A DNA stretch of 64,000 bases, from the NCBI GenBank assembly GCA_004558035.1, contig SFEJ01000002.1, positions 1 to 64,000 on the forward strand. The letters are read 5' to 3'. Numbering within the stretch: the first letter of the stretch is position 1; each line of letters starts with the position of its first letter. Below are positions 55,595 through 64,000 of the stretch, one piece after another. This DNA comes from Opitutia bacterium (GTDB lineage Bacteria; Verrucomicrobiota; Verrucomicrobiae; Opitutales; UBA953). The notes beneath the pieces were generated by a model that saw only the letters and a list, made by a program, of their open reading frames with translations, made no database searches and was not told the origin of the DNA. The position numbers and the translations under genes are program-made.

Positions 55595-57175
55595 ATGCTC
55601 TCCGAATTCCGCCTCCCCGTCATGTCCTGCGCCCGCGCGAAAGCCTGGGAAAAACGCTTCTTCGCGCCGGAAAACGCGGGCGCCGAAACGCCGCCGCAGG
55701 AACGCGACTTCATGCGCCGCGCGGGAACGCGCATCGGCGACTTCATCCTCTCGCGCCTGCGGGAACGCCCGCCCGCGCACCTGCTCGTCCTCTCCGGCAA
55801 AGGCCACAACGGCGGCGACGCGCTCATCGCCGCGCGGCGCGTGCTGAGCGCGTTCCCGCGCGGGAGCGTGCCCGCGAAGATCGTCTTCTTCGCGAAAGAC
55901 TGGGACGCGCTCGCGCCGCTCACGATGGACGCCTACGAGGATTTTCTGCGCGACTGCGGCAAGGCGCCCGCGCTTTTTCTCTCGGAGGAATCTCCCGACG
56001 CGCTCGACGCCTTTCTGCCGCGTTCCCGCGGCGGCGTCGTGATCGACGGCGTTTACGGGCACGGCTTCCGGCCGCCGCTGCGCGAGCACGTCCGCGAGGC
56101 GTTCACGCGCCTCAACGCCCTCGGCGACGGCGACCTGCGCGTCTCCGTCGATCTGCCCTCGGGCGTGAGCGATTCGCCCGTTTCCGTCTGCGCCTTCGCG
56201 GCGGACTTCACCTGCGCGACGGGCATCCTCAAGACGCCGCTGCTCGATCCCACGAACTCGCGCTGCGTCGGCCGCGTCGTGCCGCTCGCGATCGGCTTTC
56301 CCGTCGAGGAAAAACGTATCTGCGCGGCGGATACGCGCCTCGCGCTCGGGCGCCTTCCCGCGCGGCGTCCCGCGTTCTGCGACAAGCGCACGTTCGGCCA
56401 CGTTCTGATCGTCGGCGGCTCGCGCGCGATGCCGGGCGCGCTGATGCTCAACGCGCTCGCGGCTCTGCGCGCGGGCGCGGGGCTCGTCAGCGCGCTCTGC
56501 CCGCGAAGCGTCCACGCCGCCTTCGCCGCGCGCGCGCCGGGCGCGATGTGGATTCCCTGCGAAGAGACGCCGGAAGGCGCGCTCGAGCTCCGCGACACGC
56601 TCGCGAAATTCCGTAAATTTTCCGCCAGGGCGGGCGCCGTGCTCTGCGGTTCCGGCATGGGAGACTCGCCCGACGCGCAGGCGCTCGCGCAGAGCGTCGC
56701 CGCGGAAACGCCGGAAGCCGCCGCGCTCGTGCTCGACGCGGACGCGCTGCGCCCGGGCACGCTCTCGGCGCTGCGGCGAAGCGGCCCGAACGTGCTCCTG
56801 CCGCACCACGGCGAATTCCTCCGGCTCGGCGGCGACCCGAAAAACCCCGAAACATTCCTGAGCCGTAGGCCGCGAATTTCCGCGTTCGCGCTCAAAGGAC
56901 CGTTCACGGAAATCCTGGACGCGGAAACGCGCCTGATCACGTCCGCGGGAACGCCCGCGCTCGCGCGCGGCGGGAGCGGCGACGTGCTCGCGGGAATGAC
57001 GGCGGCGCTCTTCGCCGAACGCGCCTCGCGCCGCGACGCGCCGACGCCCGCGGAACTGCTCGCGCAGGCGGTCTGCTGGCACGGCGCCGCGGCTCAGCAT
57101 TGGGAGCTCGCGCAGGGCACGCGCACGGCGGACGTCTCCGCCCTGTCCGACTTCTTCGGCGATGCCCTGCCCTGA
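55595..57175 (+). CDS. nnr: Bifunctional NAD(P)H-hydrate epimerase/dehydratase
   Basis: Repairs damaged NAD(P)HX. 526 residues: N-terminal YjeF_N epimerase (about 1-220) with LSGKGHNGGDALIAARR and DLPSGVSD; C-terminal ADP/ATP-dependent dehydratase (about 235-526) with HVLIVGGSRAMPGALML, AGAGLVSAL, and nucleotide-binding GGSGDVLAGMTAALF. In this family the two activities are fused in most bacteria. Starts 40 bp after the phosphatase gene and ends 122 bp before pgk. Confidence 0.94.
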   Translation: MLSEFRLPVMSCARAKAWEKRFFAPENAGAETPPQERDFMRRAGTRIGDFILSRLRERPPAHLLVLSGKGHNGGDALIAARRVLSAFPRGSVPAKIVFFAKDWDALAPLTMDAYEDFLRDCGKAPALFLSEESPDALDAFLPRSRGGVVIDGVYGHGFRPPLREHVREAFTRLNALGDGDLRVSVDLPSGVSDSPVSVCAFAADFTCATGILKTPLLDPTNSRCVGRVVPLAIGFPVEEKRICAADTRLALGRLPARRPAFCDKRTFGHVLIVGGSRAMPGALMLNALAALRAGAGLVSALCPRSVHAAFAARAPGAMWIPCEETPEGALELRDTLAKFRKFSARAGAVLCGSGMGDSPDAQALAQSVAAETPEAAALVLDADALRPGTLSALRRSGPNVLLPHHGEFLRLGGDPKNPETFLSRRPRISAFALKGPFTEILDAETRLITSAGTPALARGGSGDVLAGMTAALFAERASRRDAPTPAELLAQAVCWHGAAAQHWELAQGTRTADVSALSDFFGDALP

Positions 57176-57210
57176 CCGCCTCCGCGCCGCGAAAAACCGA
57201 GGGTCCGGGC

Positions 57211-57228
57211 GGCAAATTTCAATTTGCC
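57211..57228. other. Palindrome in the pgk upstream spacer
   Basis: GGCAAATT-TC-AATTTGCC, 8-bp arms, between nnr and pgk (spacer 57176-57297). Not followed by a T-run on either strand. Could be an operator of the glycolytic pair or a member of the short hairpin family. Confidence 0.5.
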
Positions 57229-57297
57229 AAAGCGTTCCCGCGCGGATTTAATGAAAGAACATTTTGTTGAAACCACTCTTTGAACAATCACAAAACT

Positions 57298-58542
57298 ATG
57301 GCAGCTAAAACAATTCGAGACATCGATGTTAACGGCAAACGCGTGTTCATCCGCGTTGACTTCAACGTTCCGCAGGACAAGGCGACGGGCGCGATCACGA
57401 ACCCGCAGCGCATCGTCGCGGCGCTCCCGACGATCCAGTACGCGCTCGACCACGGCGCGGCGGTCGTTCTCGCCTCGCACCTCGGCCGCCCGAACGGTCA
57501 GGTCACTCCGAAATTTTCGCTCAAGCCCGTCGCGGAAGAGCTCTCCAGGCAGATCGGCAAGCCGGTGAAGTTCGTCGAGGACTGCGTCGGACCCGTCGCC
57601 GAAGAGGCGAAGGCGGCGCTGAAGCCGGGCGAGATCCTGCTCCTTGAAAATCTGCGCTTCCACATCGAGGAAGAAGGCAAGGCGAAGGACGCCGACGGCA
57701 ACAAGATCAAGGCCGATCCCGCGAAGGTCGCCGAATTCCGCGCGAGCCTTTCCAAAAACGTGGACGTGTACGTGAACGACGCGTTCGGCACGGCGCACCG
57801 CGCGCACTCCTCGATGGTCGGCGTCGATCTTCCCGCGAAGGTCGCCGGCTTCCTCATGGAAAAGGAACTCAAGGCGTTCGCGGCGGTGCTCGAAAACCCG
57901 GCGCGCCCGCTCCTCGCGATTCTCGGCGGCGCGAAGATCGCCGACAAGATTCCGCTGATCAAGAACCTCATCGACAAGGCGAACGAGATCATCATCGGCG
58001 GCGGCATGGCGTTCACGTTCAAGAAGGTCATGCAGAACATGGAGATCGGCGCCTCGCTCTTCGACGAAGAAGGCGCGAAGCTCGTTCCCGAGCTCATCGC
58101 CAAGGCGCAGGAAAAGGGCGTGAAGATCACGCTTCCGGTCGATTACGTGTGCGCGGACAAGTTCGCGGCGGACGCGGCGACGCAGGCGGCGACGGACGAA
58201 ACCGGCATTCCCGCCGGCTGGATGGGCCTCGACGTCGGCCCGAAGACGAGCGAAATCTTCACGAAGTCCATTCTCGCCTCCAAGACCATCGTCTGGAACG
58301 GCCCCGCGGGCGTGTTCGAGTTCGACGCCTTCGCGGCGGGAACGAAGGCGATGGCGGACGCGATCGCCAAGGCGACGGAAGCCGGCGCGACCACGGTCGT
58401 CGGCGGCGGCGACACGGCGACGGCGGCGAAGAAATTCGGCGTCGCGAAGACCGTCTCGCACTGCTCCACGGGCGGCGGCGCTTCGCTCGAGCTCCTCGAA
58501 GGCAAGATTCTTCCCGGCGTGGACGCGCTGGACAAGGCGTAA
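57298..58542 (+). CDS. pgk: Phosphoglycerate kinase
   Basis: Transfers phosphate from 1,3-bisphosphoglycerate to ADP; glycolysis/gluconeogenesis. 414 residues from the ATG at 57298; a TTG at 57280 is possible but family homology begins after the ATG. KRVFIRVDFNVPQD near 15-28, ASHLGRPNG (substrate loop), GGAKIADKI, GPAGVFEFDAF and the C-terminal GGGDTATAAKKFG nucleotide-binding region are all present. It precedes tpiA by 37 bp, so they are likely one operon. Confidence 0.97.
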   Translation: MAAKTIRDIDVNGKRVFIRVDFNVPQDKATGAITNPQRIVAALPTIQYALDHGAAVVLASHLGRPNGQVTPKFSLKPVAEELSRQIGKPVKFVEDCVGPVAEEAKAALKPGEILLLENLRFHIEEEGKAKDADGNKIKADPAKVAEFRASLSKNVDVYVNDAFGTAHRAHSSMVGVDLPAKVAGFLMEKELKAFAAVLENPARPLLAILGGAKIADKIPLIKNLIDKANEIIIGGGMAFTFKKVMQNMEIGASLFDEEGAKLVPELIAKAQEKGVKITLPVDYVCADKFAADAATQAATDETGIPAGWMGLDVGPKTSEIFTKSILASKTIVWNGPAGVFEFDAFAAGTKAMADAIAKATEAGATTVVGGGDTATAAKKFGVAKTVSHCSTGGGASLELLEGKILPGVDALDKA

Positions 58543-58579
58543 AAATCGACAACCTCAAATTTCAATCACCTAAAAAATC

Positions 58580-59347
58580 ATGTCACGCAAAATCCTCATC
58601 GCAGGTAACTGGAAAATGAACAAGACGGCGACGGAAGCCGTCGAACTCGCCAAGCCGATCATCGCGGCGGTCAGCAACCGCAACGAAATCGACGTGCTGA
58701 TGTGCCCGACGTTCACGTCGATCCCGGCCGTCAGCGCCCTCATCGGCAATTCCACCGTCAAGCTCGGCGCGCAGAACGTCAGCGACAAGGCTTCGGGCGC
58801 CTACACGGGCGAAATCTCCGCGGCGATGCTCCGCGACCTGCACGTCTCGCACGTCATTCTCGGCCACAGCGAACGCCGCAGCTACTACGGCGAAACGGAC
58901 GCGTTCATCAACAAGAAGGTCATCACCTGCCTCGAAAGCAACCTGATCCCGATTCTCTGCGTCGGCGAAACGCTCGAAGAACGCGAAGCCGGCAAGGTCG
59001 AAGACGTCATCAGGACGCAGCTCGTCGGCGGTCTCGCGAACGTCCCCGCGGACAAGGCGGAAAACATCGTCATCGCCTACGAACCCGTCTGGGCGATCGG
59101 CACCGGCAAGACCGCGACGCCCGACCAGGCGCAGGACGTGCACGCGTTCATCCGCAAGACGCTCACCGAAATCCTCGGCACGGTTTCCGACAAGATCCGC
59201 ATCCTCTACGGCGGTTCGATGAAGCCGGCGAACGCCGACGAACTCCTCGCCAAGCCGGACATCGACGGTGGCCTCATCGGCGGCGCGGCGCTCGTCGCGA
59301 AGGACTTCCTCGCCCTCGTCGAAAGCGGCGTCAAGGCGCAGGCGTGA
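58580..59347 (+). CDS. tpiA: Triosephosphate isomerase
   Basis: Interconverts dihydroxyacetone phosphate and glyceraldehyde 3-phosphate. 255 residues. Catalytic K12 (GNWKMN), H96 (LGHSERR) and E168 (AYEPVWAIGTGK) are intact, and the phosphate-loop YGGSMKPAN is present. Sits directly after pgk. A motif-containing terminator lies 32 bp after the stop. No Shine-Dalgarno. Confidence 0.98.
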   Translation: MSRKILIAGNWKMNKTATEAVELAKPIIAAVSNRNEIDVLMCPTFTSIPAVSALIGNSTVKLGAQNVSDKASGAYTGEISAAMLRDLHVSHVILGHSERRSYYGETDAFINKKVITCLESNLIPILCVGETLEEREAGKVEDVIRTQLVGGLANVPADKAENIVIAYEPVWAIGTGKTATPDQAQDVHAFIRKTLTEILGTVSDKIRILYGGSMKPANADELLAKPDIDGGLIGGAALVAKDFLALVESGVKAQA

Positions 59348-59378
59348 AGAAAGCTTAAAGTTTAAGGCTTAAAAGAAG
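59348..59378. repeat. Short period-7 repeat after tpiA
   Basis: AAGCTTA, AAGTTTA, AGGCTTA, AAAGAAG follow the tpiA stop and lead into the terminator stem. Confidence 0.7.
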
Positions 59379-59415
59379 AGCGTTCCCGCGATTCGCTTCG
59401 CGGGAACGCTTTTTT
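59379..59415 (+). terminator. tpiA terminator built from an inverted pair of the recurrent GCGGGAACG motif
   Basis: AGCGTTCCCGCG (59379-59390) and CGCGGGAACGCT (59399-59410) form a perfect 12-bp stem with loop ATTCGCTT, followed by TTTTTT (59410-59415). Each arm contains one full copy of the motif. Confidence 0.92.
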
Positions 59416-59535
59416 CGTCGTTCCCGCGCGCGAAATTTCTCCATTTTCAAATTGTCCGCGGAGGCGTTTTCGTGTAGAAAAGAATCGAAGGCGCCTTCGC
59501 GCCGATTCTCAAAAAACAGAATCCATCACTTAGAA
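59416..59535. other. Spacer with one more motif copy, no gene seen
   Basis: Contains GTTCCCGCGCGCG just after the terminator. The rest is AT-rich and should carry the promoter of the following phosphotransferase gene. Confidence 0.4.
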
Positions 59536-60636
59536 ATGAACGCATCCCTGATCGCAAAACAGTTCGCCGTCTCCGGGCGGCTCGTTTCCGTCGAGCCCTT
59601 CGGTTCCGGCAACATCAACGACACCTACCGCGTCATCTTCCGCACGACGTTTTCGGAAGAGCGCTTCATCCTGCAGCGCATCCGCCGCGCGGTTTTCCCC
59701 AAGCCGGAAAACATCATGCACAACATGCGCGTCGTGACGGACGTGTGCCACAAGAAGCTCGAAGAGATCAACGAAACCTCCGACCGCATCTGGCAGCTGC
59801 CGAAGATCATCCGCACGCGCGACGGCAAAGACTTTTACGTGGACGGGAACGGCGAAGTCTGGCGCGCGATCTCCAACATCGCCTCCGCGGTCTCCTACGA
59901 GAAAGTGCAGAGCCCCGACCACGCGTTCGAAGCGGGAACGGTGCTCGGCTGCTTCCAGAATCTCATTTCCGACATTCCCTGCGAAAACCTCGAATACGTC
60001 ATCGAAAGCTTCCACATCACGCCGACGTATCTCGACGCGATGGACGCCGCGCTGAAGACGCCCGAGGCGCAGGACCTGCTCGCGCATTCCCGCGAAGCGC
60101 GCAACTGTCTCGCGATCATCGAAGAGCGCCGCGATTTCTGCTCCGTCTTCGAAAAGGCGAAAAAGGACGGAATCCTGAAGCTGCGCCCGACGCACGGCGA
60201 CCCGAAGGTCGCGAACATCCTCATCGACGAGACGACCGGCAAAGGCACCTGCATCGTGGACCTGGACACGATCCAGCCCGGGCTCGTCCACGCCGACATC
60301 GGCGACGCCGTCCGCTCCTCCTGCAATCCCGCGGGCGAAGACGCGATGGATCTCCACACGGTCTTCTTCGACACGGATCTTTTCTCCGCGTTCTACCGCG
60401 GCTACATGCGCCACGCCAAAAAATTCTTCACGCAGGCGGACCACGACTATCTTTTCGACGCCGTGCGCATCCTGCCGCTCGAACTCGGTCTGCGCTTCTT
60501 CGCGGACTATCTCGCCGGCGACGTCTACTTCAAGACGCGCTACAAGGAACACAACCTCAAGCGCGCGCTCGTGCAGCTGCGTCTCATGGAAAGCATCGAA
60601 TCCCGCGAGTCGCAGATCCGCAAGATCATCGGCTGA
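59536..60636 (+). CDS. APH-family sugar phosphotransferase, N-acetylhexosamine kinase-like
   Basis: 366 residues from the ATG at 59536. The aminoglycoside-phosphotransferase fold is indicated by an N-terminal nucleotide loop PFGSGNINDTYRV, the catalytic THGDPKVANIL (Asp as base) and the metal-binding VDLDTI downstream. GSGNINDTYRV, VADVCHKKL-like and PGLVHADIGDAVRS motifs match the NahK/N-acetylhexosamine 1-kinase subgroup found in gut bacteria. The substrate is not certain. Confidence 0.8.
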   Translation: MNASLIAKQFAVSGRLVSVEPFGSGNINDTYRVIFRTTFSEERFILQRIRRAVFPKPENIMHNMRVVTDVCHKKLEEINETSDRIWQLPKIIRTRDGKDFYVDGNGEVWRAISNIASAVSYEKVQSPDHAFEAGTVLGCFQNLISDIPCENLEYVIESFHITPTYLDAMDAALKTPEAQDLLAHSREARNCLAIIEERRDFCSVFEKAKKDGILKLRPTHGDPKVANILIDETTGKGTCIVDLDTIQPGLVHADIGDAVRSSCNPAGEDAMDLHTVFFDTDLFSAFYRGYMRHAKKFFTQADHDYLFDAVRILPLELGLRFFADYLAGDVYFKTRYKEHNLKRALVQLRLMESIESRESQIRKIIG

Positions 60637-60651
60637 GAAAGCGCGACGGCG

Positions 60652-61527
60652 ATGCCGCTCCCCGCGACGGAAAACCTCCCCGATTCACCCGCGAGCCACG
60701 TGCTGGCGGGTGTTTTCGCGCTCGCGTTTCTGGCGATTCTCTTCTCCTGCTCGCTGCGCGGCTACCGCCGGGGGCCGATCCGCAGCCTCGCGCCGCTGAT
60801 CGCGTTCGCGTTCGCGGGAACGCTCGCCTGGCTCTTCGGTGCGGACCTGGGCTTCGCCCTGCTCGGCAACATCGGCATTCCGTGGATACTGCGCGGCGTC
60901 GCGGGAATCGCGCTCACGGCGACGCTCGTCTGGCTCCCCGTCTTCAGTCTGCTGTGGTGGCGCGGGCGCTCGCAGATTTCGGAGCAGACCGGCGAGCCGG
61001 AATATCCCGTCTTCGGCGCGGTCGTCGGCTGCTGGATCGGATTTTTCTGGACGGGCGCGTGCGTGTTCGTCCTCGCCGCGGCGGGAACGCTCGGCGAAGC
61101 GCTGAACGGCGGCGCGAAGGAAGCCCCCGGCGTCCGCGGGAACGTCTGCCGCGCCGCGATCCGCGCGCGCGCCTCGGTCGCGCTGATTCCGGGGCTGCGC
61201 TTCGTCGAAAACTGGAACCCGCTCCCGGAAAGCTTCGTGCGCAAAATCGACAAGCTCGTCGCCGTGCTTTCCGATCCCGCGGCGGCGCGCAAATTCATCT
61301 ACGCCGACGAAGTCCAGTCGGTGCTCACGCTCCCCGCCGTCTACCCGATCGTGAACTCGCCGAAAATACAGCGCATGATGGCCGCCCGCGACGTGGACGG
61401 CATCCTCTCCGATCCGGACGTGAACCGGATGCTCGACGACCCGGACCTGCGCCGCGCCGTCGCGGAAATCGACTTCGAAGCCCTGCTCGACTCTATCCTC
61501 GCCGCGAAAGCGACCCGCCCGGACTGA
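60652..61527 (+). CDS. CvpA-like inner-membrane protein
   Basis: 291 residues with four likely membrane helices (about 15-35, 45-65, 85-105 and 120-145) in the N-terminal half, then a soluble C-terminal part (about 160-291). The helix arrangement and RGYRRGPIRSLAPL resemble the CvpA family (colicin V production/cell-envelope proteins). The soluble tail has VDGILSDPDVNRMLDDPDLR, resembling short repeat segments. Function unknown. It follows the kinase gene by 15 bp and is likely co-transcribed. Confidence 0.7.
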   Translation: MPLPATENLPDSPASHVLAGVFALAFLAILFSCSLRGYRRGPIRSLAPLIAFAFAGTLAWLFGADLGFALLGNIGIPWILRGVAGIALTATLVWLPVFSLLWWRGRSQISEQTGEPEYPVFGAVVGCWIGFFWTGACVFVLAAAGTLGEALNGGAKEAPGVRGNVCRAAIRARASVALIPGLRFVENWNPLPESFVRKIDKLVAVLSDPAAARKFIYADEVQSVLTLPAVYPIVNSPKIQRMMAARDVDGILSDPDVNRMLDDPDLRRAVAEIDFEALLDSILAAKATRPD

Positions 61528-61592
61528 TTTTCCCCGGCCCGGCCCCGCTTCACGAAAAGCGCGCTTCCGCGGGAGCGCGGCGGGGGAAAATC
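61526..61592. other. Inverted repeat at the end of the cvpA-like gene
   Basis: GATTTTCCCC (61526-61535, overlapping the stop codon) and GGGGAAAATC (61583-61592) form a 10-bp stem around a GC-rich loop that can pair internally. No T-run follows; it may be a processed or factor-dependent end. Confidence 0.5.
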
Positions 61593-61642
61593 CGCTTTTC
61601 ATCGGGGAACTGAAAGAGTAGGCTTTGAGCATTGACGCTCAA

Positions 61643-62302
61643 ATGACGCCTTCACGAAAAAACGCCGAAGCGGAACGCTCCTTTTCCGGCCCGCACCGAA
61701 ACGACGCCGGAAACGGACGGCGCGCGACGGCGCCGCTGCTGAGCTTCCCGAAACGCGGACGGAGCGAATCCGCCGAGCCCCCTTCCGAGCGGCTTTTCCG
61801 CTCCGCCTACGCGGAACTTTTCCCGCGCGTCCTCCGCTGGCTCGTCTCGCGCGGCGCGGACCGCGATTCCGCGAGCGACCTCGCGCAGGACGTCTTCGTC
61901 CGCGCCTGGGAACGCCGCGGGAATTTCGCCGACCGCGCCGCTCTTTCCGGCTTCGTCTTCGCCTGCGCGAAAAATCTCCGCATCGACCGCGCGCGGCGTT
62001 CCCGCCTTCTCGAAATTTCCGGCGCGGAAGCCGGCGAGGACGCGGCGCTCGCCGACACCCCGCACGCCTCGCTCGGCGCGCCCGACCTCGCCTATCTCCG
62101 CGCGCGCCTCGCCGCGGCGCTCGACTCGCTTCCCGAGGGCCAGCGCGAATGCTTCACCCTCTCCCGCCTCGCGGAATGCTCCGCCGAAGAGATTTCCCGC
62201 GCGCTCGGCATTTCGGAAAATCTCGTCTATGCCCGGATTCTGCTCGCGCGCAAAAAACTCGCCGCCGCTCTCGGAGACCTGCGCGGCCTCACGGAGGCGT
62301 GA
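61643..62302 (+). CDS. ECF-type RNA polymerase sigma factor
   Basis: 219 residues from the ATG at 61643 (a TTG at 61625 is possible). Residues about 1-50 are a basic, disordered extension not found in standard ECFs. Region 2 follows (LFRSAYAELFPRVLRWLVSRG..., with SDLAQDVFVRAWERR), and region 4 is the HTH ECSAEEISRALGISENLVYARILLARKKL. No anti-sigma factor is adjacent, so the control signal is unknown. Confidence 0.85.
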   Translation: MTPSRKNAEAERSFSGPHRNDAGNGRRATAPLLSFPKRGRSESAEPPSERLFRSAYAELFPRVLRWLVSRGADRDSASDLAQDVFVRAWERRGNFADRAALSGFVFACAKNLRIDRARRSRLLEISGAEAGEDAALADTPHASLGAPDLAYLRARLAAALDSLPEGQRECFTLSRLAECSAEEISRALGISENLVYARILLARKKLAAALGDLRGLTEA

Positions 62303-62347
62303 GCCTCGGAAACGCTGGAGAAGCGCGCCTGTCGGGCGCGGGCTCCG

Positions 62348-63277
62348 TCACGCCTCGTCGGGGAAGACGTCGCGGCGGGCTCTGCTGCGCGTCACCATGT
62401 GGACGCCGAGGAAGATGACGAGCGCGGCGAGCAGTTTGCCCCAGGAAAATTCGTCCTGCGCAAGCGCGATCGCCAGCGCGCACGCGACGACGGGCTGCAC
62501 GTAGTTGTACATGCTCGCGGTGGTCGGGCGGATGCGCCGGACCGCCATCGGTATGAGCATGTAGGCGAGGAACGTCGCGCCGAAAAGCACGTAGGCGAGC
62601 GCGGCGAAGACCTGCGCGTCGGGCGGCCTCGGGAACGCGCCGTGCGGGCGGAGCACCGCGGGAACGGTCAGCGGCGCGACTTCGAGCACGGCGAAGAGGA
62701 ACATCCACTTCATCATCGTCACCGCCTGATATTTGACGGAAAGCGGTTTGGAGAAGACGAAGTATATCGCGTAGATGAGCATGCTGCCGACGATGCAGAG
62801 GTCGCCCGCGAGGCTCGACGCGGCGTTCCCGCCGCCCTGCGCGGCGCCCGACTGCAGCACGAGCCAGACGGCTCCCGCCGCGCCCGCGAGCACGCCGGCG
62901 CATTTCAGCCGCGTGATCGGTTCGCGCAGGAAGACCGCCGCGAGCAGCATGACGACGATCGGCGTTCCCGTGGTGATGACGGACGCGTCCACGGGCGAAG
63001 TCATGCTCAGCCCGAAGACGAAGAGCGTCTGATTGCCCGCCACGCCGCAGGTCGAGCACAGCAGGAGCACGGCGATTTCCTTGAGCGAAAGTTTTTCGCG
63101 CGGGAGAAAAAGCGAGAGCGCCCAGAACAGCGCGCACGCGGCGACCATGCGCGCGAGCGTCTGAAATTCCGGCGTCACGCGTCCGGCGAGCAGCCATTTG
63201 GAGACGGCGTAGTTGACGCCGAAGATGAAGTTCGCCGCGAAGATGAGCAGGTGCCCGTGAATGCGTTCGCGAGTCAT
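62348..63277 (-). CDS. EamA/DMT-superfamily permease
   Basis: 309 residues with ten hydrophobic segments arranged as two repeated halves of five, the EamA pattern. N-terminal FGVNYAVSKWLL and the TSPVDASVITTGTPIVVMLLAAVFLRE segment fit the family (drug/metabolite transporters, including amino-acid exporters). Substrate unknown. ATG at 63277, 16 bp after the recJ stop on the minus strand, so both are likely co-transcribed. Confidence 0.85.
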   Translation of the reverse strand: MTRERIHGHLLIFAANFIFGVNYAVSKWLLAGRVTPEFQTLARMVAACALFWALSLFLPREKLSLKEIAVLLLCSTCGVAGNQTLFVFGLSMTSPVDASVITTGTPIVVMLLAAVFLREPITRLKCAGVLAGAAGAVWLVLQSGAAQGGGNAASSLAGDLCIVGSMLIYAIYFVFSKPLSVKYQAVTMMKWMFLFAVLEVAPLTVPAVLRPHGAFPRPPDAQVFAALAYVLFGATFLAYMLIPMAVRRIRPTTASMYNYVQPVVACALAIALAQDEFSWGKLLAALVIFLGVHMVTRSRARRDVFPDEA

Positions 63278-63293
63278 TGCGGAGGCGGAAGAA

Positions 63294-64000
63294 TCACGGG
63301 CGCGCGGGGCGCCAGTCGATGAGTTCCGCCTGCTGGTATCTGCGTCCGTTGTAGTTGTTCCACGAAAGCTTCAGCGCGAGATCGACGCGCGTTCCCGCGG
63401 GCGGAATGCGGTCCGCCTTGTGCCAGGCAACGACGCCGAGCCGCGCCAGCGTCGGCAGCACGATCTGAAAGCGGAAATTGGATTCGCCGAAGCAGACCGT
63501 TCCCGCGGGCATTTCGACGCCGCGCAGCCCGAAGATCGGTTCGGGATTGCCCTCGCCGAAGGGCGAAAGGCGCGCGATCTGGTCGAAGAGCTCCGGCGTG
63601 AGGTCGGCGACGTCGAGCCATTCCGCGATTTCGAGCACGATTTCGGGGAATTCGCCGTAATTTTTTTCCTGATACTCGCCGACGGCGCGGTCGAAGACTT
63701 CGCGGAACGCGGCGACCTTGGCGACGTCCACCGTGATGCCGACCGCCATCGGGTGGCCGCCCCAGGCCTCGAGCATGGCGTCGCCGTAGGGCTTGAGGAC
63801 TTCGATGAGATTCACGCCGTCCACGCTTCTGCCGGAGCCCTTGGCGGAATCGCCTTCGACGCCGAGCACGATGCAGGGACGATTGAAGCGCCGCGCGAGC
63901 TTGCCCGCGACGATGCCGACGACGCCCGGATGCCAGTCGCCGCACGCGAGCAGCGCGTTGCGGTCCGTTCCCGCGGCCTCGACCTGCGCGAGCGCCTCCT
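63294..64000 (-). CDS. recJ: Single-stranded-DNA-specific exonuclease RecJ (3' part, truncated by window end)
   Basis: About 235 C-terminal residues are visible, beginning inside the DHHA1 domain (EALAQVEAAGTDR then CGDWHPGVVGIVAGKLARRF), with GWGGHPMAVGI-like EAWGGHPMAVGI for the DHHA1 nucleic-acid-binding motif and FGEGNPEPIFGLRG of the C-terminal OB-like domain. The DHH catalytic domain lies beyond the window. RecJ is a 5'-3' ssDNA exonuclease in recombination and mismatch repair. Confidence 0.85.
   Translation of the reverse strand, partial: EALAQVEAAGTDRNALLACGDWHPGVVGIVAGKLARRFNRPCIVLGVEGDSAKGSGRSVDGVNLIEVLKPYGDAMLEAWGGHPMAVGITVDVAKVAAFREVFDRAVGEYQEKNYGEFPEIVLEIAEWLDVADLTPELFDQIARLSPFGEGNPEPIFGLRGVEMPAGTVCFGESNFRFQIVLPTLARLGVVAWHKADRIPPAGTRVDLALKLSWNNYNGRRYQQAELIDWRPARP

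Overview
The window is a GC-rich chromosomal segment from a Gram-negative heterotroph. KdsB (LPS Kdo pathway), a type V autotransporter, an outer-membrane-type lipoprotein and periplasmic signal peptides all require an outer membrane. Several protein types point to the PVC superphylum, most likely Verrucomicrobiota (Opitutae-like): the EF-hand/membrane protein, a tyrosine recombinase with an altered HxxR box, and the large PurL. That placement is an inference from protein style, not from a marker gene. No rRNA, CRISPR array, plasmid origin or complete prophage is visible.

Layout. 1-465 is the 3' end of an unrecognised gene. 518-4746 (minus) holds galM, a small membrane protein, a YbdG-type MscS channel and argJ. 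4913-19857 (plus) is a run of housekeeping genes: cobalamin adenosyltransferase, an EF-hand membrane protein, murA, an rRNA/tRNA 2'-O-methyltransferase, rph, a gamma-carbonic-anhydrase-like protein, a subtilase, mnmM, purL, a hexose-epimerase-like protein and hemW. 19889-24116 contains a degenerate SDR protein with a long basic tail (minus), divergent from an NtrC-type regulator followed by a phosphate-binding-like periplasmic protein. tRNA-Gly and apbE follow. 25223-30181 (minus) is argC, kdsB, crcB/fluC and hrpB.

30182-46482 is the accessory part: a repeat-rich spacer, a frameshifted AT-richer secreted-protein gene (G8 tract), a two-repeat lipoprotein, a 3933-residue autotransporter and a divergent tyrosine recombinase. 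The two divergent genes are separated by a spacer framed by perfect 22-bp inverted repeats, which could be an invertible promoter. 46483-53760 (minus) is an SNF2/SWIM helicase, ligA lacking its zinc-finger cysteines, an MBL hydrolase and a POT-family transporter. 53890-62302 (plus) is tRNA-Val, a GAF/PP2C phosphatase, nnr, pgk, tpiA, a hexosamine-kinase-like phosphotransferase, a CvpA-like protein and an ECF sigma factor. The window closes with an EamA permease and the 3' part of recJ (both minus).

Two genome-wide signals stand out. First, the core CGGGAAC/GTTCCCG (usually GCGGGAACG) recurs about every 200-250 bp in genes and spacers in both orientations, and forms the stem of the tpiA terminator, much as DNA uptake sequences do in other bacteria. 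Second, many intergenic spacers carry degenerate repeats with a 7-bp period (AAGCTTA, AAGGTTA, TTATGAG and relatives), often beside short perfect hairpins. Most genes lack a recognisable Shine-Dalgarno sequence.
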